From NCBI GenBank assembly GCA_030158115.1, contig JAOATK010000024.1, positions 1-42,128 on the forward strand: 42,128 nt of DNA. Direction: 5' to 3'. This stretch comes from Legionella sp. (lineage in GTDB: Bacteria; Pseudomonadota; Gammaproteobacteria; Legionellales; Legionellaceae). The translations under genes were made by a program, and so were the position numbers. The notes beneath the pieces are model-generated. The model was not told the DNA's origin and did no database searches. It saw only the letters and a list, made by a program, of their open reading frames with translations. Shown one piece after another: positions 1-7,704 of the stretch; position 1 is the stretch's first letter, and each line of letters opens with the position of its first letter.

Positions 1-240
1 TAGTATAAAGTCCCAATCGGCTTGCCTATTGCGTGCAAATGTCTCTAAATTTCCTAGCAAGGGATGCTCAACACCCCCACCATTTTCAAAATATTGTTTA
101 AAATAGGCACACGCCCTTTCTTTACCTTTAGGATCTGTGCCTTCATTATTAGTAGAGTCCATTATTATTTTATTGCGCAGCTCTGTTGCAGTATCAGGGT
201 ATTCTGCTGGTTCATGTCTATCTCCAATAAAAAATCTCAT
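1..240 (-). CDS. Partial CDS, unknown function (N-terminal 80 codons)
   Basis: An open reading frame begins with ATG at 240 and stays open to the left edge, so only the first 80 codons are present. A strong ribosome binding site (AAGGGGAAG) sits five bases before the ATG, and a TATAAT-like -10 lies at 275-280. The peptide starts MRFFIGDRHEPAEYPDTATE and later reads LGNLETFARNRQADW. It has no signal peptide or membrane segment. I do not recognise the family. It lies downstream of, and on the same strand as, the LphB-like gene, about 85 bases away. The ribosome binding site and frame are seen; function is unknown. Confidence 0.65.
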   Translation of the reverse strand, partial: MRFFIGDRHEPAEYPDTATELRNKIIMDSTNNEGTDPKGKERACAYFKQYFENGGGVEHPLLGNLETFARNRQADWDFIL

Positions 241-286
241 AACACTTCCCCTTTGTTATAAAAAACACACTTTGATTATAGACTAA

Positions 287-314
287 TCAGAAATGTTTTG
301 CTTTTTGTTTCTGA
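287..314 (-). terminator. Weak hairpin after the LphB-like gene
   Basis: TCAGAAA (287-293) pairs with TTTCTGA (308-314) across an A/T-rich loop just past the LphB-like stop codon. There is no clean T-run, so this may be a weak terminator or chance pairing. Confidence 0.25.
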
Positions 315-324
315 ATACGGTGAT

Positions 325-1860
325 TTACTTTATGGAATACACCAAATAAACAGTGTCGATCGTTTTTTTTAAAGACCCTGGTAGAATTGCCCCAGATCGC
401 CATGTCGCCACCAAATGATAGCTTTTTAAAAAATCTTTCTTTTCAAATTCACCAATGACCTCATCACCCCGCTCGACAAAAATAGACTTACTTACAATAA
501 CCCAATCCGGCTTTACCTGATCATGCAAATACTGAGCATACAGAGGCTTGTTATTCTTAAAAGGCATTTGCGTTAATTGGGGATTATTTAAACAAAGGCT
601 ATCAATAAAATGAATATCTGAGCGTGTATTAAAGGGAATAAGTCCACAATCGCCTAAAAGGACGGTGGCGCCTTGCTTTGCTTGAGTATTTAGTAATTTT
701 GCAATATTGATTCTACTTTGATTTCTATCCTGAAAATCAGATGCCAATATCCGTAGCTGAGGCAAATTACTGCCTGGAATAAATATAAAAGTGAATGCCA
801 TGATTACTAGACTAGTCATTGTCTTTATTCTTTGATTCGACAAATTAAAATGCTCTAAAAATTGACGCACCCCCAAAACAGGCAATAAAGAAAATAGTGC
901 AAAAGGTCCAAAAAATAAACGCAAACGATGTGCCAAAATGGGATCTGCTTTCCAAAGCATTAGCCCATATAAAACCGAAGGAAGCCATAATAGTAAATGT
1001 CTACAATCTTTTTTGGAAAGAAAATACGGCAATGAAATAACAATGAACGGAATAATTACTTTTAAATAATCAAGATCAACTATTCCAACTTGCCCATCCA
1101 CCAAAGCCTTGCAACGGTAACTGTTAGGAAACCAATGACCAAAATAGTGAAAACGCCAAATAAAATAAACTGCATAAGGAATCAAAAAACAACAACCAGT
1201 AATGATTCCCCACCGATAAGAAGGTTTATCATCACTTTTTAATTGGCAAAAGGAGAAACAACTAACTGGAATAATCCAAATGAGTCCTTCAAATCGCGTT
1301 AAAGCAAGCAGAAGTAGAAAAAGATTGGTCATGATCCACGATCGCGTCGATCGTTTAATCTGCAAGCTATTCGAACCATACCCCCAAGACATTGCGCATT
1401 GCCAAGCTAAGGCAATAGACAAAGCACAAAAAAAAGCACTTTCTAAACCACTAACAGTCCACCAAATCAGCCCCATGTAATGACTAACTAAAAATACGGG
1501 AAGCATTGCCAGTAACGGTGTAAAAAACAGTCGTGCGAAGCGATATAAAAAAATAAGTCCTAAACCAAGACTACTAACAGAAATCCACTTCATGACAAGG
1601 GCCAAAGGCCAGTGCATTTTAATCACAAAAGCGGCGATCATGACCCATAGAAAATTTGAGTAACCTTCTACTGGCGGCATAAGATGATGCCAATACAAAC
1701 CACTTCCCTGAACTAATTGACGGGCATAAAGCCAACTAATATATGCATCGTCTGTAGTAAATCCCCAAGCTGCATATAAAGAAACAGTTAAATAATAAAT
1801 ACAATAAGCAGCAAGAAGAAAAGAAAGAAAAAGCTCTTTTCGCAATGATAAAGAATTCAA
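325..1860 (-). CDS. lphB: LphB-like polytopic GT-C membrane glycosyltransferase
   Basis: A protein of about 511 residues with roughly ten hydrophobic segments. The signature after the first membrane span is TTDDAYISWLYARQL followed by EGYSNFLW, the periplasmic Asp-Asp and Glu-Gly-Tyr-Ser motif of GT-C transferases that move sugars from polyprenyl-phosphate donors (the AftB/ArnT-like group). The C-terminal third is soluble and probably periplasmic. Legionella genomes carry such a protein under the name LphB; I use that name by resemblance. No ATG lies near the N-terminus. I chose TTG at 1860, 12 bases after AGGGGAG; the frame is open back to another TTG at 1884. Substrate unknown. It is divergent from the candidate effector at 2098. 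Confidence 0.7.
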   Translation of the reverse strand: MNSLSLRKELFLSFLLAAYCIYYLTVSLYAAWGFTTDDAYISWLYARQLVQGSGLYWHHLMPPVEGYSNFLWVMIAAFVIKMHWPLALVMKWISVSSLGLGLIFLYRFARLFFTPLLAMLPVFLVSHYMGLIWWTVSGLESAFFCALSIALAWQCAMSWGYGSNSLQIKRSTRSWIMTNLFLLLLALTRFEGLIWIIPVSCFSFCQLKSDDKPSYRWGIITGCCFLIPYAVYFIWRFHYFGHWFPNSYRCKALVDGQVGIVDLDYLKVIIPFIVISLPYFLSKKDCRHLLLWLPSVLYGLMLWKADPILAHRLRLFFGPFALFSLLPVLGVRQFLEHFNLSNQRIKTMTSLVIMAFTFIFIPGSNLPQLRILASDFQDRNQSRINIAKLLNTQAKQGATVLLGDCGLIPFNTRSDIHFIDSLCLNNPQLTQMPFKNNKPLYAQYLHDQVKPDWVIVSKSIFVERGDEVIGEFEKKDFLKSYHLVATWRSGAILPGSLKKTIDTVYLVYSIK

Positions 1861-2028
1861 AACTAAAAAATCTCCCCTGCTCAAATCAAGAATTAAAAAT
1901 ACGCTGAACTTTTGAAGCTATCATCTAGGGAAGTATCCATCAACCTCTTTTTGATAAGTTGAAGAGGAGATGTAACCAAATCGAAAATTTAATGGAGCAT
2001 ACACTAAATAACTGTGATTCTAGCCCCA

Positions 2029-2061
2029 GTTAATGTTCTTTTAACAATAAATTGATACAAT
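2029..2061 (+). promoter_or_regulatory. Possible PmrA box and -10 upstream of candidate effector
   Basis: Two imperfect copies of the PmrA 9-mer (consensus cTTAATatT) occur at 2029-2037 (gTTAATgtT) and 2040-2048 (tTTAACaaT). They are separated by two bases, giving the expected 11-bp period. A -10 hexamer TACAAT follows at 2056-2061, where activator-dependent promoters would place it. The matches are 6-7 of 9 each, so the call is tentative. Confidence 0.4.
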
Positions 2062-2097
2062 ATAGCAGAATATCTTAATGCATTGGAAAAAAGCATC

Positions 2098-3792
2098 ATG
2101 ACCAAGAAATCATTAGCTGAATTTACAGATCAATATGAGTTAGCAAAAGTATATGAAAAATATGATGCTGCTTATAATGCTTTGCATCCTGACAAAACTC
2201 CTTGGCCAAAATTTAATGATTTTCAGGTATTGAAATCAATCGATAATGTTGGTGTGTATTACACCCCTGAAACCACATTATTTACAGATAATGTTGCTGC
2301 ACATATGCAACAGAGCACCGTTGCAAAGAATATTGGAGCTCGTCTTCTCGATTGCGCTGCCTATTTTCTAGCGCAAAATATCCCTACAGAAAACGTGCCA
2401 GACACACTTCGTCTGTGTTTAGCTGTGTGCCATAATAATGTTCACTGGACTGGCATTATTGCTACCTTTGATTCCTTTCAACAAGCATATGCCGAGCTTT
2501 TTGCCGCGTGGAATCAAGAGGACTCTTCTTATAGAGAAAGCTCTGATGAATGTGTACTACATAATAGAGCCAAAAACACTATTTATAAGCATTTGCAAAT
2601 AATATTAGAGCCTTGCGACTTAGCTACAAGGCAAGATGAGCAAACTCAAAAAATCGTCAATTTTTTCCGAAAAGAGCAACCGATTTTAATTGAACATTAC
2701 GACTCATTAAACTCTGATTCTTATACAACTCGTATTGAACATAGTTTGCATAGCATCAGTTCACATTCTGAGTTAAAACATCGTCATTGCTCGCAACAAA
2801 CAGGTAATACCTGTGGCGATCACACGACCATCAATTTGTTCGTTTCAGGAATGATGAATACCGTTCCGATGATTAATGAAGCGAAAACAACTCTAACTTC
2901 TCAACAGTTAAGAGACATCACCAATGACACAACAGATCTGATTGACAAGGCAAAAACAATTCTCCATTCTATCAATATTTCTGTTCAACCGACTCTCACA
3001 ACAGAGGGGATAGATCTTAGTGTAACTTATATTAAGATGGCAAATAAAGTATATGACTTAATTAATGAATTTCATGCTCTAATCCCAGAAGCCACAACAA
3101 ATATGATTCAACAAGCTATATGTAAAGCCAAGGCAGCCCCCACAATGCCTAAGGCTACATTTTTATCCGTTAAGAAACAAAAAGATATCTTTGATAATCT
3201 AGTCACATTATTTAAAGCCAAGGAATTTCGTGATGAAGCTCCTTCTTACTCAGCTCTTTTTATATTGATTGCACAAGATTATTGCGCTGAAATCGAATAT
3301 CAACAGGGTCTTAAAAGCAAAAAAACACAAGCAGAGGTTAGTGAACTACCACTGATGAGTACAGAATTAAACTCAAGAAAAACTAAACTTGACCTAATAC
3401 TCAGTGATTTAGCAAAAAAAATTAGTGCGCCTGATCAGCATCATTCTAAAAAAGCCAAGGATGCTGCTGAGTCTTTATTAACAAATTTAAAACAAGCCAC
3501 GAAATCTTACTTAGAAACGTTTAGTCAGGATCCTAATGCTTCAAATGATACTTTTAAAAAGGAGTGTGAAGACTGCGTGCAAACAGCAAAACAAGAATTA
3601 GGAAAAGATTTGGGTTGGTGTACTTATCTCACCAATTTATTAAAAAAAATTGCTAATGCGATCATTTTAGTAACCTCATTTGGACAAGTGAACAACTTCT
3701 TCAATCAAAAACGAGCTAAATCAATAGAAGCGGTTGAGTCAGCAGAAAAGGAGTTAGCTTTAATAAACCCCACAGGCCCGATAAACACCTAA
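2098..3792 (+). CDS. Candidate Dot/Icm effector, unknown function (564 aa)
   Basis: A 564-residue soluble protein, rich in Lys, Glu, Gln and Asn, with long predicted helices and no signal peptide. I chose ATG at 2098 (MTKKSLAEF); a TTG at 2083 is the alternative. The middle contains a Cys/His-rich stretch near residue 240 (HRHCSQQTGNTCGDH). The last 100 residues hold a short hydrophobic helix (ANAIILVTSFGQVNNFF), then a polar Glu-containing tail ending NPTGPINT. A hydrophobic patch followed by a Glu-rich polar tail is common in Legionella translocated proteins. I recognise no enzyme motif. It stands alone, convergent with the heptosyltransferase gene, four bases apart, behind a possible PmrA site. 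The effector role is inference. Confidence 0.6.
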   Translation: MTKKSLAEFTDQYELAKVYEKYDAAYNALHPDKTPWPKFNDFQVLKSIDNVGVYYTPETTLFTDNVAAHMQQSTVAKNIGARLLDCAAYFLAQNIPTENVPDTLRLCLAVCHNNVHWTGIIATFDSFQQAYAELFAAWNQEDSSYRESSDECVLHNRAKNTIYKHLQIILEPCDLATRQDEQTQKIVNFFRKEQPILIEHYDSLNSDSYTTRIEHSLHSISSHSELKHRHCSQQTGNTCGDHTTINLFVSGMMNTVPMINEAKTTLTSQQLRDITNDTTDLIDKAKTILHSINISVQPTLTTEGIDLSVTYIKMANKVYDLINEFHALIPEATTNMIQQAICKAKAAPTMPKATFLSVKKQKDIFDNLVTLFKAKEFRDEAPSYSALFILIAQDYCAEIEYQQGLKSKKTQAEVSELPLMSTELNSRKTKLDLILSDLAKKISAPDQHHSKKAKDAAESLLTNLKQATKSYLETFSQDPNASNDTFKKECEDCVQTAKQELGKDLGWCTYLTNLLKKIANAIILVTSFGQVNNFFNQKRAKSIEAVESAEKELALINPTGPINT

Positions 3793-3796
3793 CATT

Positions 3797-4813
3797 TTAC
3801 TGTAAAACTTTTGCCAACTGCGCCATGACCTCGTCCACCGAAATTAGTTTCATGCTTTGATTTCCGTGCACATGTTGCCCCCAAACTTCTTCAATGGAGT
3901 CGCTGCCCAAAAATTTTTGAGCAGCTTCTGGGTATCGGTTGACGACTAGATGCTGAAAAAGATACGGTCCTGAAATTAATGGGTTGGTCACTGCATGCAA
4001 AGCAATCACTGGTGTATTAACAGCCGTAGCCATATGTGAAGGTCCCGTATCAGGACATAACACTGCTGTTGCTTTACTGATCAAAGCTAATAACTGCTTA
4101 GGCTTAGTTTTACCCGCCAAATTAATCGCTGGAATCACTGTTGCAATTTGTTCAGCTAGTTCTTTATCAAATGAGCCTGGCCCGCCGGTTATAATCACCT
4201 GAACTTGCCATTTTTTTTGAGCTTGCTGCAAGACATCAATATAACGCTCAACAGGCCAGCTTCGCTCAGGTTTGCTAGCTGCAGGATTAACAATCAAAAT
4301 AGGGCCGTTCTTAGGCAGATGTTGCTCTGCCCATTCATAATCTTGTACAGCAATAGGTAAATCCCAACGAATTATTTTGTCATGAATTCCTAACATTTCG
4401 GCAAATTTTAAAAACCCATCGAGAGTGTGCTCTAATCCTGGAGTAATGTGTTCATTCACAAACCATCCATGCCCATCATTGGCCCGATGATTATCGTAAC
4501 CAATTTTACGTTTTGCGTTAATCAGTGGATAAAGCAGATTGGTTCGTAAACTGGCCTGTGGTGCTAATAACACATCAAAAACTCGGCCATTCATTTGTTT
4601 TTTAAAGCGCCAATAATCAGCAAGATTGTTCGGTTTATCAATCACAATAAACTCGACATCATCCATACCCTCTACTAAATCAAATGCAGGTCTTGAAATA
4701 ATCCAGGTCAGCTTTGCTTGGGGTAAACTAGCTTGTAACGTTCTAATCAGCGGTACTGCCATTAGAACATCACCCAAAGCAGATAATCGGACTATACAAA
4801 TGGAATTAATCAT
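3797..4813 (-). CDS. Glycosyltransferase family 9 (heptosyltransferase-like)
   Basis: A 338-residue protein of the ADP-heptose:LPS heptosyltransferase family (GT9, GT-B fold), acting at the inner face of the inner membrane on lipopolysaccharide core. The N-terminus IVRLSALGDVLMAVPLIRTL matches the family's Gly-Asp motif, and CPDTGPSHMATAVNTPVIAL near residue 260 is the acceptor/donor loop with the conserved Asp-Thr-Gly-Pro. I chose ATG at 4813 (MINSICIV), which starts at the usual family position and overlaps the stop of the upstream zinc-finger gene by eight bases, suggesting translational coupling. Which core position it modifies, or whether the donor is really heptose, cannot be told. Confidence 0.85.
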   Translation of the reverse strand: MINSICIVRLSALGDVLMAVPLIRTLQASLPQAKLTWIISRPAFDLVEGMDDVEFIVIDKPNNLADYWRFKKQMNGRVFDVLLAPQASLRTNLLYPLINAKRKIGYDNHRANDGHGWFVNEHITPGLEHTLDGFLKFAEMLGIHDKIIRWDLPIAVQDYEWAEQHLPKNGPILIVNPAASKPERSWPVERYIDVLQQAQKKWQVQVIITGGPGSFDKELAEQIATVIPAINLAGKTKPKQLLALISKATAVLCPDTGPSHMATAVNTPVIALHAVTNPLISGPYLFQHLVVNRYPEAAQKFLGSDSIEEVWGQHVHGNQSMKLISVDEVMAQLAKVLQ

Positions 4814-5003
4814 TCTGTAATACAAAACGTGACCCGCAATAAGGACAGACTTCAACACCCGTTTTTTCTATTGGTAAATAGACTTTAGGATGAGCATTCC
4901 ATAAAGTCATGTCATCAGTAGGACAACTCAAAGGCAGTTGATCTCTATGCACTACATAATTTTTTTTCGTACTAGCTGGCTCTTTTTTTGTTTCTTTTGA
5001 CAT
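4806..5003 (-). CDS. CHCC zinc-finger domain small protein
   Basis: A 65-residue protein of the zf-CHCC family. The ligand series is Cys (SCPTDD), His (NAHPKV) and a terminal CPYCG pair. This family includes the mitochondrial complex I accessory subunit NDUFS6, and bacterial members are short single-domain proteins of unclear function. The Lys-rich N-terminus looks disordered. AAGGA lies five bases upstream of the ATG. Its stop overlaps the start of the glycosyltransferase gene, so the two are probably one transcript. Confidence 0.85.
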   Translation of the reverse strand: MSKETKKEPASTKKNYVVHRDQLPLSCPTDDMTLWNAHPKVYLPIEKTGVEVCPYCGSRFVLQND

Positions 5004-5032
5004 AATGTTCCTTGAAAAGCGTATCTGGAGCT

Positions 5033-5117
5033 ATCGTAGCCTGGATGGAGCAACGCGCAATCCGGGATCTGTGGCACCGAATTCACAGATTGTGCGTTGC
5101 TCCATCCAGGCTACGAT
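5033..5117. repeat. Long inverted-repeat element (GTAGCCTGGATG family)
   Basis: Arms of 30 bases (5033-5062 and 5088-5117) match with one difference. A nested ATCTGTG/CACAGAT pair extends the fold. The core CGTAGCCTGGATG...GCGCAATCCGGGAT recurs near the right edge at 42072. It sits between miaA and the zinc-finger gene and could act as a transcription barrier or be an immobile repeat of REP/MITE type. No ORF or flanking duplication is seen. Confidence 0.85.
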
Positions 5118-5147
5118 ATTGCCGTGAACAGTAACTAATAAATAGCA

Positions 5148-6080
5148 TTACTGATTATCTAATATTTCCTGAGTTTTCGCCATAATCTCCTCGGGAAAAG
5201 CTTTATTTTGTGGATCATAACGCCATGCCTCATCCCACTGTCTAAGCCAGGTTAATTGGCGCTTTGCTAATTGACGAGTTGCCGCAATGCCCTTATCACG
5301 CATGGTGGCATAGTCATACTCTCCTGCAAGATACTCTAATACTTGTCGGTACCCTACACAACGCATCGCAGGCATATTGGGTGTTAAATGCCATTTCTCT
5401 TGTAATTTTATTACCTCATCAATAAAACCTTGCTCCAACATCTGATCAAAGCGTTGTGCAATACGCTCATGTAACCAAGCGCGTTTTTCTGGAAAGAGAA
5501 TCATATTAATAAACTGATAATCAGGCCCTTCTTTTTTCTGTGCAAGAAATTCAGATAAAGTAGTCCCTGTAAGATAATAAACTTCTAATGCACGTTGAAT
5601 TCTTTGTGTGTCATGAGCGTGAATACGAGCTGCTGCTTTTGGATCAATCTGCATTAATTTTTGATGCAACGCATCCCAACCCTTATTCGCAGCTTCATCC
5701 TCTAACTGTTGACGTAGTTCAGGGCTCGCTTGCGGTAAGTTAGATAAGCCTTTTTGTAAGGCATTAAAATACATCATCGTCCCCCCTACTAATAAGGGAA
5801 TTTTTCCTTGATGCTGCAAACTATCCACTAAAGAAAAAGTATCTGCACAAAATTCTGCCGCAGAATAAGATTCTGTAGGATCTTTAATACTAATTAAATG
5901 ATGTGGTGCTACCTGTAATTCTTCCTCGCTTGGTTTTGCAGTGCCAATAGTCATATCCCGATAAATCATTGCTGAATCCACGCTAATAATTTCAAAAGGA
6001 TAGTGTTGCACAAGCTCACAGGCTAAAGATGTTTTCCCTGAGGCGGTAGGCCCCATCAAGCAAAAAATTAAATTAGACAT
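5148..6080 (-). CDS. miaA: tRNA dimethylallyltransferase MiaA
   Basis: A 310-residue enzyme that adds a dimethylallyl group to N6 of A37 in tRNAs reading UNN codons, the first step toward ms2i6A. The P-loop GPTASGKTSLA is at residues 9-19, with ISVDSAMIYRDMTIGTAKPS following as the substrate Asp-Ser region. The segments AARIHAHDTQRIQRALE and MRCVGYRQ are family signatures. Length matches the usual 300-316. Its ATG overlaps the mutL stop by eight bases, so it is the last gene of the nnr-tsaE-amiB-mutL-miaA operon. hfq, which follows miaA in enterobacteria, is absent here. Confidence 0.97.
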   Translation of the reverse strand: MSNLIFCLMGPTASGKTSLACELVQHYPFEIISVDSAMIYRDMTIGTAKPSEEELQVAPHHLISIKDPTESYSAAEFCADTFSLVDSLQHQGKIPLLVGGTMMYFNALQKGLSNLPQASPELRQQLEDEAANKGWDALHQKLMQIDPKAAARIHAHDTQRIQRALEVYYLTGTTLSEFLAQKKEGPDYQFINMILFPEKRAWLHERIAQRFDQMLEQGFIDEVIKLQEKWHLTPNMPAMRCVGYRQVLEYLAGEYDYATMRDKGIAATRQLAKRQLTWLRQWDEAWRYDPQNKAFPEEIMAKTQEILDNQ

Positions 6081-7704
6081 GTAATAAATTCCAACAGTCT
6101 TCAGATGTTATCGCTTTAAATAACCCCGCTTTTTGACTCTCTTTATTCTGAGCACTGATCAAGACCTGATTCAACTCCATTTTTTCTTCATGAGACAGCA
6201 TCTGGGGAGCAAAAATTTGTGATTGGCTCATTAATTCTATCAATTGACTCAAAGAAGCATCCTGCAGTTCAATCACCGCATCAAGAAATAAACGTAAATC
6301 CAAATAAGGCACACTCAATGGAATAGTGCGAATTAACGCTTCATTTTCGCAAGATACTTCCATAGTGATGCCTAATTGACTAAGGTTTTCAATTAACATT
6401 GTTCTATCTATTACTGGATAGGGCAAAGCATATCGCAAAGGAACCAATAAAGGTCGGCTTTTTAAGGGAAGAGAAAGCGTTATTAGTTGTTGATGTAAAA
6501 AATCTTTGTATAAAGCCATTAAATTGACAATATAAGGCTGCTGCTTTATCCAAGTTACTACGTAAGCTGCGTGTAAAAAAAACCACGAGACTTCTGCCTG
6601 AGGAGGATTAATTACTTGATTAAAAGTACCTAATTGCGGATAAGGTTCACAAATAGCTCCCTCTTGTTGCGGAATACCCTGTGGAAGTTGATATGATTGC
6701 TCTTTATTATTTGACTGCAAAGCAGCAATCAACTGTGATGTAAAAAAATCATGGACTAAACGAGGTTGCTGAAAACGAACTTCATGTTTAGTTGGGTGAA
6801 CGTTAACATCAACCTCTGCATGATTAATCGTTAAATATAAGATACATGCAGGAAAACGTCCAGGATGTAATACACCATCATAGGCCTGTTTTATAGCATG
6901 ATTAAGCAGCTTGTCTTTGACCATTCGTTGATTAATATAAACCCATTGACGATCATTTTGACTGCGCTGATAGTTTGCTCCACTAACCCAACCATAAAGA
7001 CGCATAGCACCACGCTCTACATCAAAAAATATAGCCTCTTTTACAAAGGCTGTGCCAAATATCCGCGTCATACGAATCAATTGCGCCTGCTCATTTAAAG
7101 CAGCAGGTAACAACAAAATCTGTTTTCCATTATGTTTTAGCGTTAAAGAAATATTAGGAGCGCTTAATGCAAAACGTTTCACTACTGTTTCTATCGCCTG
7201 AAATTCGAGTTTTTCGCTTTTTAAAAAACGCTTTCTCACCGGCGCATTAAAAAATAAATCACTGACTTCAATGGTGGTACCTTGAGTACGTGCACAAGGA
7301 GATATAACGGTCTGCGCGCCCTGAACTCGCAGCATCATGGCAGTGTCTTGTTCTGTAGGCTTTGAGCTGATAGTGACCTTAGCTATAGAACTAATGCTGG
7401 CTAAAGCTTCTCCTCTAAATCCCATGCTATCGATAGCGTACAAATCATTTAACACCTTTATTTTACTTGTTGCATGCGCAGCTACAGCTAAAGGCAAGTC
7501 TTCAGCAATAATTCCTACGCCATTATCACTGATTTTAATCTGGTTCAGGCCACCATAACCTATCTCGATAGTAATAGCATCTGCTTTAGCATCCAGGGCA
7601 TTTTCCAGTAACTCTTTCACGACGGAAGCGGGTCGCTCAATCACCTCTCCTGCTGCAATTTGATTGGCAATAAGAGGCGGAAGTTGTTGGATCCTCAAGC
7701 CCAT
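6073..7704 (-). CDS. mutL: DNA mismatch repair protein MutL
   Basis: A 543-residue GHKL ATPase that couples MutS mismatch recognition to strand excision. N-terminal motifs are clear: ENALDAKAD (Asn35 region), DNGVGI (60-65) and GFRGEALASIS (95-105), then VDVNVHPTKHEVRF near 298-311. The C-terminal dimerisation domain is present. At the position where endonuclease-type MutL carries DQHAxxExxxxE, this protein reads YIVNLMALYKDFLHQQL (about 391-407), so it looks like a nuclease-deficient MutL. It is shorter than E. coli MutL because of a brief linker. It overlaps amiB by ten bases and miaA by eight. Confidence 0.97.
   Translation of the reverse strand: MGLRIQQLPPLIANQIAAGEVIERPASVVKELLENALDAKADAITIEIGYGGLNQIKISDNGVGIIAEDLPLAVAAHATSKIKVLNDLYAIDSMGFRGEALASISSIAKVTISSKPTEQDTAMMLRVQGAQTVISPCARTQGTTIEVSDLFFNAPVRKRFLKSEKLEFQAIETVVKRFALSAPNISLTLKHNGKQILLLPAALNEQAQLIRMTRIFGTAFVKEAIFFDVERGAMRLYGWVSGANYQRSQNDRQWVYINQRMVKDKLLNHAIKQAYDGVLHPGRFPACILYLTINHAEVDVNVHPTKHEVRFQQPRLVHDFFTSQLIAALQSNNKEQSYQLPQGIPQQEGAICEPYPQLGTFNQVINPPQAEVSWFFLHAAYVVTWIKQQPYIVNLMALYKDFLHQQLITLSLPLKSRPLLVPLRYALPYPVIDRTMLIENLSQLGITMEVSCENEALIRTIPLSVPYLDLRLFLDAVIELQDASLSQLIELMSQSQIFAPQMLSHEEKMELNQVLISAQNKESQKAGLFKAITSEDCWNLLHV

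Noticed and set aside
64-261. Plus-strand ORF of 65 codons at the left end
   Set aside because: It lies opposite the better-supported minus-strand gene starting at 240, which has a strong ribosome binding site.
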